Assembly (NCBI RefSeq): GCF_000284015.1
Contig: NC_016943.1
Location: forward strand, 1,839,541 to 1,903,540
Direction: 5' to 3'
Length of the DNA: 64,000 bases
Origin: Blastococcus saxobsidens DD2
Lineage (GTDB): Bacteria > Actinomycetota > Actinomycetes > Mycobacteriales > Geodermatophilaceae
In this document: piece by piece, positions 40,104 to 48,096 of the stretch
How positions within the stretch are numbered: position 1 is the first letter of the stretch
How the letters are laid out: every line of letters begins with the position of its first letter
Notes under the pieces: model-generated
The model's database searches: none
What the model saw: the letters and a program-made list of their open reading frames with translations, nothing else
What the model was told of the DNA's origin: nothing
Made by a program: the position numbers and the translations under genes

Positions 40104-41351
40104 TTGGCGACCCTGCGCCACCCGCATCACCGCACCATGTCCCCCGTCCGCCGCTCCGCCAAACGCGTGGGTCTACGCCGCACCGGTCCCATGGCCGCCG
40201 CGGTCAGCGCCCTCCTGGCGCTGACCATGCTCGGCGCTCCGACGGCGTCGGCCGCGCCGGCCGACGCGCAGAGCGAGCACGATCGCGTGGCCGCGGAGAT
40301 CGCCGGCATCGAGCAGCGCGTCCGTGACGCCGAGGCCCGTCTCGAGCAGATGACGCTCCGGGCCGAGGAGGCCAGCGGTGCCGTGCTGGCCGCGGAGGCG
40401 GCCCTCGTCACCGCCCAGCAGCACGCCGATGCCGTCGCCGCCGAGCTCGCCGCGGTCCGCGCGGCCGTGGAGAGCACGCAGAAGGACGTCGCGACCCTCG
40501 GCCGGGAGGCCTACATGGGTGCCGACGAGACCTTCGGCGAGATGGAGATGGTCCTGCACGCCGACGGCCCCGGAGAGCTGCTCCAGCAGGCCGCCACCCT
40601 CGACATCCTCGGTGAGGAGCGGGCGCAGGTCCTGGAGGAGTTCGAGGTCGCCGAGGCACGAGAGACCCGGCTGGACCGGGAGGCGAAGGCGGCCGTCGCG
40701 GAACGTGACGCGGCCACCCGCGAGGCCCAGGAGGCGCAGGCGGAAGTCGACGCCCTGCTCGCCGGCGCACAGGCGGACTTCGACGCGCTCACCGCGGAGA
40801 AGGCGGCGCTCGACGGCCAGCTGCGCGAGGCGGAGACCCGCCTGCTGGAACTGCGCGGTGCCGAGGACGCCGCCGCCGCGTGGGTGGCGCAGGAGGCGGA
40901 ACAGGAGGCGGCCGAGCAGGCGGTGAGCACGTTGACGGCCGCCGCGGGTGCCATCGCGCCCACGCAGGGCCGGGTCACCTCCTGCTACGGCGCCCGGTGG
41001 GGGACCATGCACCTCGGGGTGGACATCGCGGCCCCGATCGGCACCCCGGTCTTCACGCCCGAGCCGGGCGTCGTGCTCCAGGCCGGGCCGGCCAGCGGCT
41101 TCGGTCTCTCCGTCGCCGTCCAGCACCACGACGGCGCCATCACCGTCTACGGCCACGTCAACCAGTTCTTCGTCCAGCCCGGCCAGGTGGTGACCGCCGG
41201 CCAGCAGATTGCCGAGGTCGGCAACCGCGGCCAGTCCACCGGCCCGCACCTGCACTTCGAGGTGCACCACGGCGGTCTGTACGCCGACCGGTCCAACCCG
41301 GTCCCGTGGCTGGCACAGCGCGGCGTCTCGCTCGGCGGCAGCTGCGGCTGA
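40104..41351 (+). CDS. Secreted M23 (LytM) peptidase with coiled-coil domain
   Basis: The 415-residue cell-wall endopeptidase has a signal peptide that ends near Ala-Ser-Ala-Ala-Pro (about residue 50), a long Ala/Glu-rich coiled coil (about 55-280), and a C-terminal M23 zinc domain. That domain has His-Leu-Gly-Val-Asp-Ile-Ala, Gly-His-Val-Asn and His-Leu-His-Phe-Glu, the zinc and catalytic residues. It should cut peptidoglycan cross-links outside the membrane, or act as an activator if the site is inactive, but the site looks complete. The start may be TTG 40104 or ATG 40137. A c-di-AMP riboswitch precedes it. Confidence 0.9.
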   Translation: MATLRHPHHRTMSPVRRSAKRVGLRRTGPMAAAVSALLALTMLGAPTASAAPADAQSEHDRVAAEIAGIEQRVRDAEARLEQMTLRAEEASGAVLAAEAALVTAQQHADAVAAELAAVRAAVESTQKDVATLGREAYMGADETFGEMEMVLHADGPGELLQQAATLDILGEERAQVLEEFEVAEARETRLDREAKAAVAERDAATREAQEAQAEVDALLAGAQADFDALTAEKAALDGQLREAETRLLELRGAEDAAAAWVAQEAEQEAAEQAVSTLTAAAGAIAPTQGRVTSCYGARWGTMHLGVDIAAPIGTPVFTPEPGVVLQAGPASGFGLSVAVQHHDGAITVYGHVNQFFVQPGQVVTAGQQIAEVGNRGQSTGPHLHFEVHHGGLYADRSNPVPWLAQRGVSLGGSCG

Positions 41352-41391
41352 TCCAGCCCAGCCGTCCCGCCCGCGCGCGCAGGATGGGGGC

Positions 41392-41784
41392 GTGCGGGTG
41401 GCGGGGGAGCGCATCGAACTGCGGGCGGCCGCGCTCGTGGCCGTCCTGCTCGCCGGGGCGGTCCTGGCGCTGACGGTGGACCTGCCGTCGGGAGCGCAGG
41501 TCCGGACGTGGCTGGACGGGCGTGGCCCGGAGGGCTGGCTGCTCCTGGTGGCCGTGCTGGCCGTGGTGCTGGTGGCACCCGTTCCGCGGTCGGTCCTCTC
41601 GGTGCTGGGCGGGGTGGTGCCCAGCACGGTCGTCCAGGTGGGCATCGGGGCCTCGGCCGGCTTCGTGGTCGCGCGGGTCGATGCCCTGGTCGCCGTCCCG
41701 GTCGTCGTCCTCGCGGTGCTCGCGCTCGGTGCGGGCGGCGCGTGCTGGTACCGCCCGCGCGCGGCAGCCGGGGGAGCGGCCTAG
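41392..41784 (+). CDS. Short TVP38/TMEM64-like membrane protein
   Basis: The 130-residue protein has three or four hydrophobic segments. Ala-Pro-Val-Pro-Arg-Ser-Val-Leu-Ser-Val-Leu-Gly-Gly matches the Pro-x-x-Pro-x-(Ser/Thr) box of TVP38/TMEM64 (SNARE-associated) membrane proteins, but the family is normally about 220 residues, so this is a short or reduced version. GTG 41392 or GTG 41398 may be the start. Its stop overlaps the stop of the convergent gene on the other strand. Confidence 0.6.
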   Translation: MRVAGERIELRAAALVAVLLAGAVLALTVDLPSGAQVRTWLDGRGPEGWLLLVAVLAVVLVAPVPRSVLSVLGGVVPSTVVQVGIGASAGFVVARVDALVAVPVVVLAVLALGAGGACWYRPRAAAGGAA

Positions 41785-42674
41785 CCGCGACCGAACAGCC
41801 GGCCCAGTAGCCCGCCGGCGCCGCCGACGGTGCGTGCAGCCAACTGCAGGATCGGCCCGCCGGGGATGCCGGGTACCTCCTTCACGATCGGCGCCAGTTG
41901 CAGCAGTCCGCCGACGTCGTGCACCTTGAGCTTGCGCCGGGCCACGGCGGGCACCGGGTTCACCCGTCCGGACGCCGCGTCGAGCAGCAGATCGGCCGGG
42001 GCCTCGACGGCCGGGCCGTCGACCACCCCCGCCGGGGTGCGCCGCACCTGCCACCCGTCGTCGTCGGCGACGAAGCCCCACCCGCCGTCCGGCGTCACGA
42101 GGGAGACCTGACCACGGGTGCCGGTGGCGGCGGCCAGCGCGCCGGTCACGTCGGCCAGGGCCGCCAGGCCCGACTGCAGCACGGCCGGCGGCGGGGGCTC
42201 GGCTCCGCAGGAGACCAGGTCCAACCCGTGGACGGCGAGCTCGTAGGCCTGTCCCAGGACGACGCTCAGCAGGGGCAGGCGCCCCACCACGGAGACGGCC
42301 GGGGCCGTGTCGAGCGCTTCGGGCTCCTCGCTGAGGTACCGGGCGGTGGCCGCACGGTTGCGGTGCAGCGCCGCCAGCACCTCATCCCGGGAGGCGTCGC
42401 GGTGGGCCCCGGTGACCCGGGCGTTGACAGCGTCGGGGTCCGGGGGCGCCCCCGGCGCACCGGCGCGGGCGGAGACGATCAGGTCGTGCAGGGCGGTGTG
42501 GTCGTCCCAGCACCCGAGGTGCACGCAGATCTCGTGTGCCCGCCAGCCCGGCAGGCGGGAACTCCGGTCGAGGTCGACCGACTCCGCCTGCGCCAGGAAG
42601 GCGTCCCACGCGCCGAGCACCATCCCGGCGATCTCGTCCCGGCCCCTGCCGGCCATGCCCTGGTGTGCACCCAC
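41781..42674 (-). CDS. Maleylpyruvate isomerase family, mycothiol-dependent enzyme
   Basis: The 297-residue protein has the four-helix mycothiol-dependent maleylpyruvate isomerase N-terminal fold: Leu-Pro-Gly-Trp-Arg-Ala-His-Glu-Ile-Cys-Val-His-Leu near residue 42, later Val-His-Gly-Leu-Asp-Leu. The conserved histidines and Glu bind a metal. A C-terminal SCP2/MDMPI-like half and a Gly-rich tail follow. Such enzymes use mycothiol, the actinobacterial thiol, in isomerase or S-transfer reactions; the substrate is unknown. GTG 42674 or ATG 42656 is the start. Confidence 0.85.
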   Translation of the reverse strand: MGAHQGMAGRGRDEIAGMVLGAWDAFLAQAESVDLDRSSRLPGWRAHEICVHLGCWDDHTALHDLIVSARAGAPGAPPDPDAVNARVTGAHRDASRDEVLAALHRNRAATARYLSEEPEALDTAPAVSVVGRLPLLSVVLGQAYELAVHGLDLVSCGAEPPPPAVLQSGLAALADVTGALAAATGTRGQVSLVTPDGGWGFVADDDGWQVRRTPAGVVDGPAVEAPADLLLDAASGRVNPVPAVARRKLKVHDVGGLLQLAPIVKEVPGIPGGPILQLAARTVGGAGGLLGRLFGRG

Positions 42675-43212
42675 GTCCGGCCCCTACCCGGCCTCCCGCT
42701 CGGGCAGGCATGAGTGCCCGCCGGACGTCCGACGGGATGGCCGGGATCGAGCGGGGTGACGCCGTCACGCCCGCCGACTCCACGCCTCGTGCTGTAGCAA
42801 CCACGCCGGGTGATCGGTCTGCGGCGCGATTCATGCAGGTCGCACGCGGCAGTACGGCGTGTCCAACCGCCCAACCGATCACTCTCGGTGACGACGGCCT
42901 CGCACCCGCACGGCAGCAATCGCTCCACACCGTCCGGTCGGGCACCGGCCGGGCGTGCGGTCTCTGAATAGCGTCAGGCGGGTAGACGGCGCCTTTCCGC
43001 CGTGATATGGGTCGCTGACCAGCAACAAGACCGGGTCCGAGTGATCACGGACCACTTTCGTCCCAGGAATCGCACCCGGGCTGGCGCGATGGGGGCACCA
43101 TCGTGCAAACTTGTCGAGGGAGCCCTGCTCCGTCACTGCCGAACACAGCGCGTCACCGAATCGATGGGTCCGTAGGGGAAGACGAGACCGATCGAGTCGA
43201 TGGAGGTGCCCG
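42675..43212. other. Gene-free stretch of about 0.54 kb
   Basis: No gene supported. The right end has TGGAGG before the DUF3145 start at 43213 and must contain its promoter; the left end holds the promoter of the isomerase-like gene. No RNA gene recognised. Confidence 0.4.
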
Positions 43213-43713
43213 GTGCAGCGACGGTCAACCCAGGGTGTCGTCTTCGTGCACGCGTGCCCGAAGGCGCTCTGCCAGCACGTCGAGTGGGCGCTGGAACGCG
43301 TCGTCGGCGCGCCGGTCTCCCTGTCGTGGGCTGAGCAGCCCGCGGCGCACGGTTCCTACCGTGCTGAAGTGGCGTGGACCGGCTCGCCCGGCACCGGCGC
43401 CAAGCTGGTTGCTGCGCTGCGCGCGTGGCCGATGCTGCGCTTCGAGGTGACCGAGGAAGCCAGTCACGGCAACGACGGCGAGCGCATGTCCTACGTGCCC
43501 GGGCACGGGGTGTACCGGGCGCCCACCAGCGCCAACGGCGACCTCATCGTCACCGAGCAGCAGCTGCGGCGCCTGGCGGCCACGGCGACGTCCATCGAGG
43601 CCTTCCGGCACGGCGTCGACCAGCTGCTGGGCGCTGCCTGGGACGCCGACCTCGAGGTCTACCGGCACGCCGGTGACGGCAGCCCGGCGACCTGGTTGCA
43701 CCAGGTCGTCTGA
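43213..43713 (+). CDS. DUF3145 family protein
   Basis: The 166-residue actinobacterial protein matches DUF3145 at Gly-Val-Val-Phe-Val-His-Ala-Cys-Pro-Lys-Ala-Leu-Cys-Gln-His-Val-Glu-Trp and at Trp-Pro-Met-Leu-Arg-Phe-Glu-Val-Thr-Glu-Glu. The function is unknown. In many actinobacteria it lies beside the fatty-acid locus, as here. GTG 43213 has TGGAGGTG just before it. It converges with accD through a shared terminator. Confidence 0.92.
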   Translation: MQRRSTQGVVFVHACPKALCQHVEWALERVVGAPVSLSWAEQPAAHGSYRAEVAWTGSPGTGAKLVAALRAWPMLRFEVTEEASHGNDGERMSYVPGHGVYRAPTSANGDLIVTEQQLRRLAATATSIEAFRHGVDQLLGAAWDADLEVYRHAGDGSPATWLHQVV

Positions 43714-43807
43714 CCGCGGATACCGGTGCCCGCCGCTCGCCGGCGGGTCACGAAACGAACACGACACTTCTGGCCGGACCCGGAAGGCGTCGTAGCCTGA
43801 GACCGGT

Positions 43808-43842
43808 CGTCCGGGCGCCGTCGGGGAAGCGGCGCCCGGACG
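43808..43842 (+). terminator. Strong terminator between DUF3145 gene and accD
   Basis: CGTCCGGGCGCC and its exact complement form a 12-bp stem with an 11-base loop, followed by GCCCCTTT. It lies between convergent genes and may serve both strands. Confidence 0.85.
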
Positions 43843-43884
43843 GCCCCTTTCTGTGCCGGGCAGCGGCGATCGCGCCCGCCAGGC

Positions 43885-45297
43885 TCAGAGTGGGATGTTG
43901 CCGTGCGCCCCGCGACCGAGCGGCGCCGAGGCGAGCGCCTCCACCAGCCGCTGGCGGGTCCGCAGCGGCTCCACCACCTCGTCGACGACGCCGATCTCCA
44001 GTGCCCGGTTGACCCCGCCGGCGATCCGCTCGTGCTCCTCGGCCAGCCGGGCGTGCAGCGCCTCCCGTTCACCGGGAGGCGCTGCGGCCAGCTTCTTCCG
44101 GTGCAGGATGCCCACGGCGGCCTTCGCACCCATGACGGCGACCTCCGCCCCGGGCCAGGCGAAGACGGCGGTGGCGCCCAGCGACCGGGAGTTCATCGCG
44201 ATGTAGGCACCGCCGTAGGACTTGCGCGTCACCAGCGTCACCCGGGGGACGACCGCCTCGGCGAAGGCGTGCAGCAGCTTGGCCCCACGCCGGACGACGC
44301 CGTCCCACTCCTGGCCGACGCCGGGCAGGTAGCCGGGCACGTCGACCAGCACCAGCAGCGGCACCCCGAACGCGTCGCACATCCGCACGAACCGGGCTGC
44401 CTTCTCCGCCGACGCGGAGTCCAGGCAGCCGCCCAGCCGCAGGGGGTTGTTGGCGATGACGCCCACCGTGCGCCCCGCCAGCCGGCCGAGGGTCGTGACG
44501 ACGTTCGGCGCGAACCGCGGGTGCAGCTCCAGGCCCGGCCCGTCCAGCATCGCCGAGACCAGCGGCTTCACGTCGTAGGCGCGGTTGGTCTGTTCCGGCA
44601 GGAAGGCGGCCAGATCGGCGCCGGCGTCCTCGTCGACGGGGGCGAAGCTGCCCTGGGCGGCGAGCAGGTCGACGGCCAGCCGGGCCGTCTCGAGGGCGGC
44701 GGGCTCGGAGTCCGTGACCACGTGCACCACGCCACTGCGCCGGCCGTGGGTGTCCGGCCCGCCGAGGCTCTCCATGTCGACGTTCTCGCCGGTGACCGAG
44801 CGGACCACCTCGGGCCCGGTCACGAACACCCGGCCGGCCGGACCCATGATCACCAGGTCGGTGAGCGCCGGGCCGTACGCGGCGCCGCCGGCGGCCGGGC
44901 CGAGCACCACCGAGATCTGCGGAATCCGCCCCGAGGCGCGGACCATCGCGGCGAACACCTCACCGACGGCGTGCAGGGCGGTGACGCCCTCGGCCAGCCG
45001 CGCGCCACCGGAGTGCCAGATGCCGACCACCGGCACCCGCTCGCGCAGCGCGGTGTCGATCGCATCGACGATGTGCCGGCAGCCGTCGATGCCCATGGCG
45101 CCGCCCATGACCGTCGCGTCGGTGCAGAAGGCGACCGCCGGGGTCCCCGAGACGGTGCCGCGGGCGGCCAGGACCCCTGAGGTGTCCCGGGCCCCGAGCT
45201 GCTGCATCGTGCCCGGGTCGAAGAACCGGCGCAGCCGGTCCTCCGGGTCCCGCGGGTCGGGGCTGGGCAGCGGGGGCGCGGCCTGGGCGGTCGTCAC
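43885..45297 (-). CDS. accD: Acyl-CoA carboxylase beta (carboxyltransferase) subunit
   Basis: The 470-residue enzyme moves the carboxyl group from biotin to acetyl- or propionyl-CoA to make malonyl- or methylmalonyl-CoA. It has two crotonase-like halves. The first has Gly-Gly-Ala-Arg-Leu (about residue 96) and Gly-Pro-Ala-Ala-Gly-Gly-Ala, the second Asp-Val-Pro-Gly-Tyr-Leu-Pro-Gly and Tyr-Gly-Gly-Ala-Tyr-Ile-Ala-Met. No zinc ribbon is present, so it is the acyl-CoA carboxylase type. As the last gene of the fabD-fabH-acpP-fabF-accD run it corresponds to mycobacterial accD6, supplying malonyl-CoA. GTG 45297 has GAGGAGA upstream. Confidence 0.93.
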   Translation of the reverse strand: MTTAQAAPPLPSPDPRDPEDRLRRFFDPGTMQQLGARDTSGVLAARGTVSGTPAVAFCTDATVMGGAMGIDGCRHIVDAIDTALRERVPVVGIWHSGGARLAEGVTALHAVGEVFAAMVRASGRIPQISVVLGPAAGGAAYGPALTDLVIMGPAGRVFVTGPEVVRSVTGENVDMESLGGPDTHGRRSGVVHVVTDSEPAALETARLAVDLLAAQGSFAPVDEDAGADLAAFLPEQTNRAYDVKPLVSAMLDGPGLELHPRFAPNVVTTLGRLAGRTVGVIANNPLRLGGCLDSASAEKAARFVRMCDAFGVPLLVLVDVPGYLPGVGQEWDGVVRRGAKLLHAFAEAVVPRVTLVTRKSYGGAYIAMNSRSLGATAVFAWPGAEVAVMGAKAAVGILHRKKLAAAPPGEREALHARLAEEHERIAGGVNRALEIGVVDEVVEPLRTRQRLVEALASAPLGRGAHGNIPL

Positions 45298-45342
45298 GGC
45301 GTCTCCTCGGGAAGGGGGCCAGGGGCCACGGGGGTGGGGCGC

Positions 45343-46584
45343 TCAGGAGGTCGTGAAGACCAGCGCGATGTTGTGCCCGCCGAAGCCGAAGGAGTCGTTG
45401 ACCGCCGCGCTCAACGTGGCGCGGCGCGGCTCGTGCCGGACGATGTCCAGCGCCTGGACGGCGGCGTCGTCGTCGGGGTCGTCCAGGTTCGCCGTCGCCG
45501 GGACGATCTGCTCGCGCAGCGCCAGGATGGTGAACACCGCCTCCAGTGCGCCGGCGGCGCCGAGCAGGTGGCCGGTCTGGCTCTTCGTGGCGCTGACCAG
45601 CACGTGGTCGCCCAGCGAGGAGCGGATCGCCGCGGCCTCGGCGGTGTCGCCGACCGGGGTCGACGTCGCGTGCGCGTTGACGTGCCCGACGTCGGTGGGG
45701 GAGAGCCCGGCGTCGCGCAGTGCGGCCGTGATCGCCCGGCCGGCACCCTCGCCCTCCGGGTGCGGAGCCACCAGGTCGTAGCCGTCGGCCGTGCCGGCGG
45801 CACCGGCCAGCCGGGCATGCACCCGGGCGCCCCGGGCGGCGGCGGAATCCGCGCGCTCCAGCACGAGCGCGGCCGCGCCCTCGCCGAGGACGAAGCCGTC
45901 ACGTCCCTTGTCGAACGGGCGCGAGGCGCGCTCCGGCTCGTCGTTCCGAGTCGACATGGCCCGCATCGCGGCGAAGCCGGCCATCGGCAGCGGGTGGATG
46001 CACGCCTCCGCACCGCCGACCAGGACGATGTCGGCCCGGTCGAGGCGCAGCAGGTCCAGACCCCAGCGGATGGCCTCGGCGCCCGACGCGCAGGCGCTCA
46101 CGGGTGCGTGCACGCCACCCTTGGCCCCGATCGACAGGCCGACGGCGGCGGCGGGGCCGTTGGGCATGAGCATCGGGATGGTGAACGGGGAGACCCGCTT
46201 GGGGCCCTTCTGCTCCAGGACGTCGTCCTGCCCCAGGAGGGTCAGCGCGCCACCGATGCCGGTACCGAAGACGACGGCGATCCGCTCGGGGGCCACCCCG
46301 GCGTCGGCAGCGCCGGACTCGGCCCAGGCCTGCTCGGCGGCGATGACGGCCACCTGCTGGCTCCGGTCGAGCCGCCGGGCGCGCACCCGGTCGATCTGCT
46401 CGGCGGGGTCGGCGGCCAGGCGGGCCACCAGCTGCGCCGGGAACTCCTGCACCCACTCGTCGGTGATCCGGCTGACGCCCGAGCGCCCGGCGAGCAGGGC
46501 GTCCCAGGTGCTGGCCACGTCGCCGCCGAGCGGCGTGGTGGCACCGAGGCCGGTGACGACGACGTCCGTGGTGGACGGGCTCAT
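45343..46584 (-). CDS. fabF: Beta-ketoacyl-ACP synthase II
   Basis: The 413-residue condensing enzyme extends acyl-ACP with malonyl-ACP. The Cys-His-His triad is visible: Ser-Ala-Cys-Ala-Ser-Gly-Ala-Glu, Asn-Ala-His-Ala-Thr-Ser-Thr-Pro, and Phe-Gly-Phe-Gly-Gly-His-Asn near the end. The length is standard. ATG 46584 has GGAGAG before it. It follows acpP by about 100 bp with a hairpin between them, and leads into accD 45 bp downstream. Confidence 0.95.
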   Translation of the reverse strand: MSPSTTDVVVTGLGATTPLGGDVASTWDALLAGRSGVSRITDEWVQEFPAQLVARLAADPAEQIDRVRARRLDRSQQVAVIAAEQAWAESGAADAGVAPERIAVVFGTGIGGALTLLGQDDVLEQKGPKRVSPFTIPMLMPNGPAAAVGLSIGAKGGVHAPVSACASGAEAIRWGLDLLRLDRADIVLVGGAEACIHPLPMAGFAAMRAMSTRNDEPERASRPFDKGRDGFVLGEGAAALVLERADSAAARGARVHARLAGAAGTADGYDLVAPHPEGEGAGRAITAALRDAGLSPTDVGHVNAHATSTPVGDTAEAAAIRSSLGDHVLVSATKSQTGHLLGAAGALEAVFTILALREQIVPATANLDDPDDDAAVQALDIVRHEPRRATLSAAVNDSFGFGGHNIALVFTTS

Positions 46585-46633
46585 GGGATCTCTCCTCCTG
46601 CTATGTGGCCGAGCGGCACTGTGGGGTCGCCCC

Positions 46634-46675
46634 CCGGTGTGGGAGCACGGTTCAGCCGTTCCGCTCCCACACCGG
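46634..46675 (-). terminator. Hairpin between acpP and fabF
   Basis: Exact 13-bp arms, CCGGTGTGGGAGC and complement, surround a loop that itself contains ACGG/CCGT. It could end part of the acpP transcripts so that carrier protein is made in excess over FabF. No T run is present, so an RNA-stabilising stem is an alternative. Confidence 0.6.
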
Positions 46676-46686
46676 AGGTGCGTGGG

Positions 46687-46932
46687 TCAGCCCTGGTTCT
46701 TCTCGATGAAGCTGATCGCGTCGCCGACCGTCTTGATGTTGGCCAGCTGGTCGTCGGGGATGGCGACGCCGAACTTGTCCTCGACGGCGGTGGCGATCTC
46801 GACCATCGACAGCGAGTCGACGTCGAGGTCCTCGGTGAAGGACTTCTCCGGGGTGGCGTCGGCGGGGCTCACCCCGGCGACCTCCTCCAGGATCTCGGCC
46901 AGACCGGACTGGATCTCCTGGGTGCTGCTCAC
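46687..46932 (-). CDS. acpP: Acyl carrier protein
   Basis: The 81-residue acidic four-helix protein carries growing acyl chains on a phosphopantetheine arm. The attachment serine is in Asp-Val-Asp-Ser-Leu-Ser-Met-Val-Glu (about residue 40). The sequence is typical of the type II fatty-acid ACP of actinobacteria. GTG 46932 has GGAGACGAA upstream. It lies between fabH and fabF in the operon. Confidence 0.96.
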   Translation of the reverse strand: MSSTQEIQSGLAEILEEVAGVSPADATPEKSFTEDLDVDSLSMVEIATAVEDKFGVAIPDDQLANIKTVGDAISFIEKNQG

Positions 46933-47127
46933 TTCGTCTCCTCGCTGGCGCTCGTCGGCTGCGTTCGCAGGGCTGCTGTGCTCATTGGTTCGCTCGCAAG
47001 CTCGCTCACCAGAAGGGTCCTCTCTCTCGGATGGGGCGGGCGATGCCCGCCGTCGTCCGGGACATGGTGTCCCGGCAATCTGGGGTGGGGCTGTTCGTGG
47101 ATAGGTCGCCCACGGAGGTGGTGGCGT

Positions 47128-48096
47128 TCACGGGAGGATGACGACCTGGCCGGCGAAGGTCAGGCCGGCCCCGTAGCCCAGCAGCAGGGCGACGTCCCCG
47201 GTCTTGGCCTCGCCGCTCTCCAGCAGGGCCGACAGCGCCAGCGGCACGGAGGCCGACGAGGTGTTCCCCGCTCGGATCACGTCGCGGGCGATGACCGTGC
47301 GGTCGGGCAGCTTGAGCCGCTTGGCCATGAGCTCGATGATCCGCAGGTTGGCCTGGTGCGGCGCGAAGACGTCGATGTCGTCGGGGCCGACGCCGGCCCG
47401 GCGCATGGCCTCGACCAGGGTGTCGGTGAGCTTCGAGGTGGCCCAGCGGTACACGGCCTGGCCGGCCATGCTCATGCCGGTCTCGTTCGGCGGGATCGCG
47501 ATCGCCTCGTGCAGGTCGCCGTCGCTGCCCCACACCGCCGGGCCGATGGCCGGCTCGTCGGACGCGGTGACGACCGCCGCGCCTGCCCCGTCGGCGAAGA
47601 TGATCGCCGTCGCCCGGTCGTCGAGGTTCGTGTAGTCGGTGAGCCGCTCGCCGCCGATGACCAGGGCGTTGCGCGCCGTGCCGCTGCGGATGGCGTCGGC
47701 TGCCGCGCTGAGCGCGTAGCACCAGCCGGCGCAGCCGGCGTTGATGTCGAAGGCGCCCGGCCGGGGCGCCCCGAGCTGGTGGGCGATCCGCGGCGCGAGG
47801 CCGGGGATCGCCTTCGGGGGGCTCGTGGTCGCGAGCAGCACGAGGTCGATGTCGCTCGCGTCGAGACCGCTCGCTGCCAGTGCCTTGCCGCCGGCCGCGA
47901 CCGACATCTCCACGAGCGTTTCGTCGGGCTCGGCCCAGCGACGCTCGGCGATGCCCACCCGGCTCTGGACCCACTCGTCGCTGGTGTCCATCCGCTGGGC
48001 GAGCTCGTCGTTGGTCACCCGGCGGCGGGGGCGGTAGCTCCCGAAGCCGAGGATGCGGGCGCCGGGGGCGCCGGGCGGCAGCTGCAGCGGGGTCAC
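47128..48096 (-). CDS. fabH: Beta-ketoacyl-ACP synthase III
   Basis: The 322-residue starter enzyme condenses an acyl-CoA primer with malonyl-ACP. Catalytic Cys, His and Asn appear in Ile-Asn-Ala-Gly-Cys-Ala-Gly-Trp, Pro-His-Gln-Ala-Asn-Leu-Arg and Gly-Asn-Thr-Ser-Ser-Ala-Ser. GTG 48096 overlaps the fabD stop (GTGA), so translation is coupled; the open frame upstream belongs to fabD shadow. Primer choice (branched or straight) cannot be read. Confidence 0.95.
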   Translation of the reverse strand: MTPLQLPPGAPGARILGFGSYRPRRRVTNDELAQRMDTSDEWVQSRVGIAERRWAEPDETLVEMSVAAGGKALAASGLDASDIDLVLLATTSPPKAIPGLAPRIAHQLGAPRPGAFDINAGCAGWCYALSAAADAIRSGTARNALVIGGERLTDYTNLDDRATAIIFADGAGAAVVTASDEPAIGPAVWGSDGDLHEAIAIPPNETGMSMAGQAVYRWATSKLTDTLVEAMRRAGVGPDDIDVFAPHQANLRIIELMAKRLKLPDRTVIARDVIRAGNTSSASVPLALSALLESGEAKTGDVALLLGYGAGLTFAGQVVILP

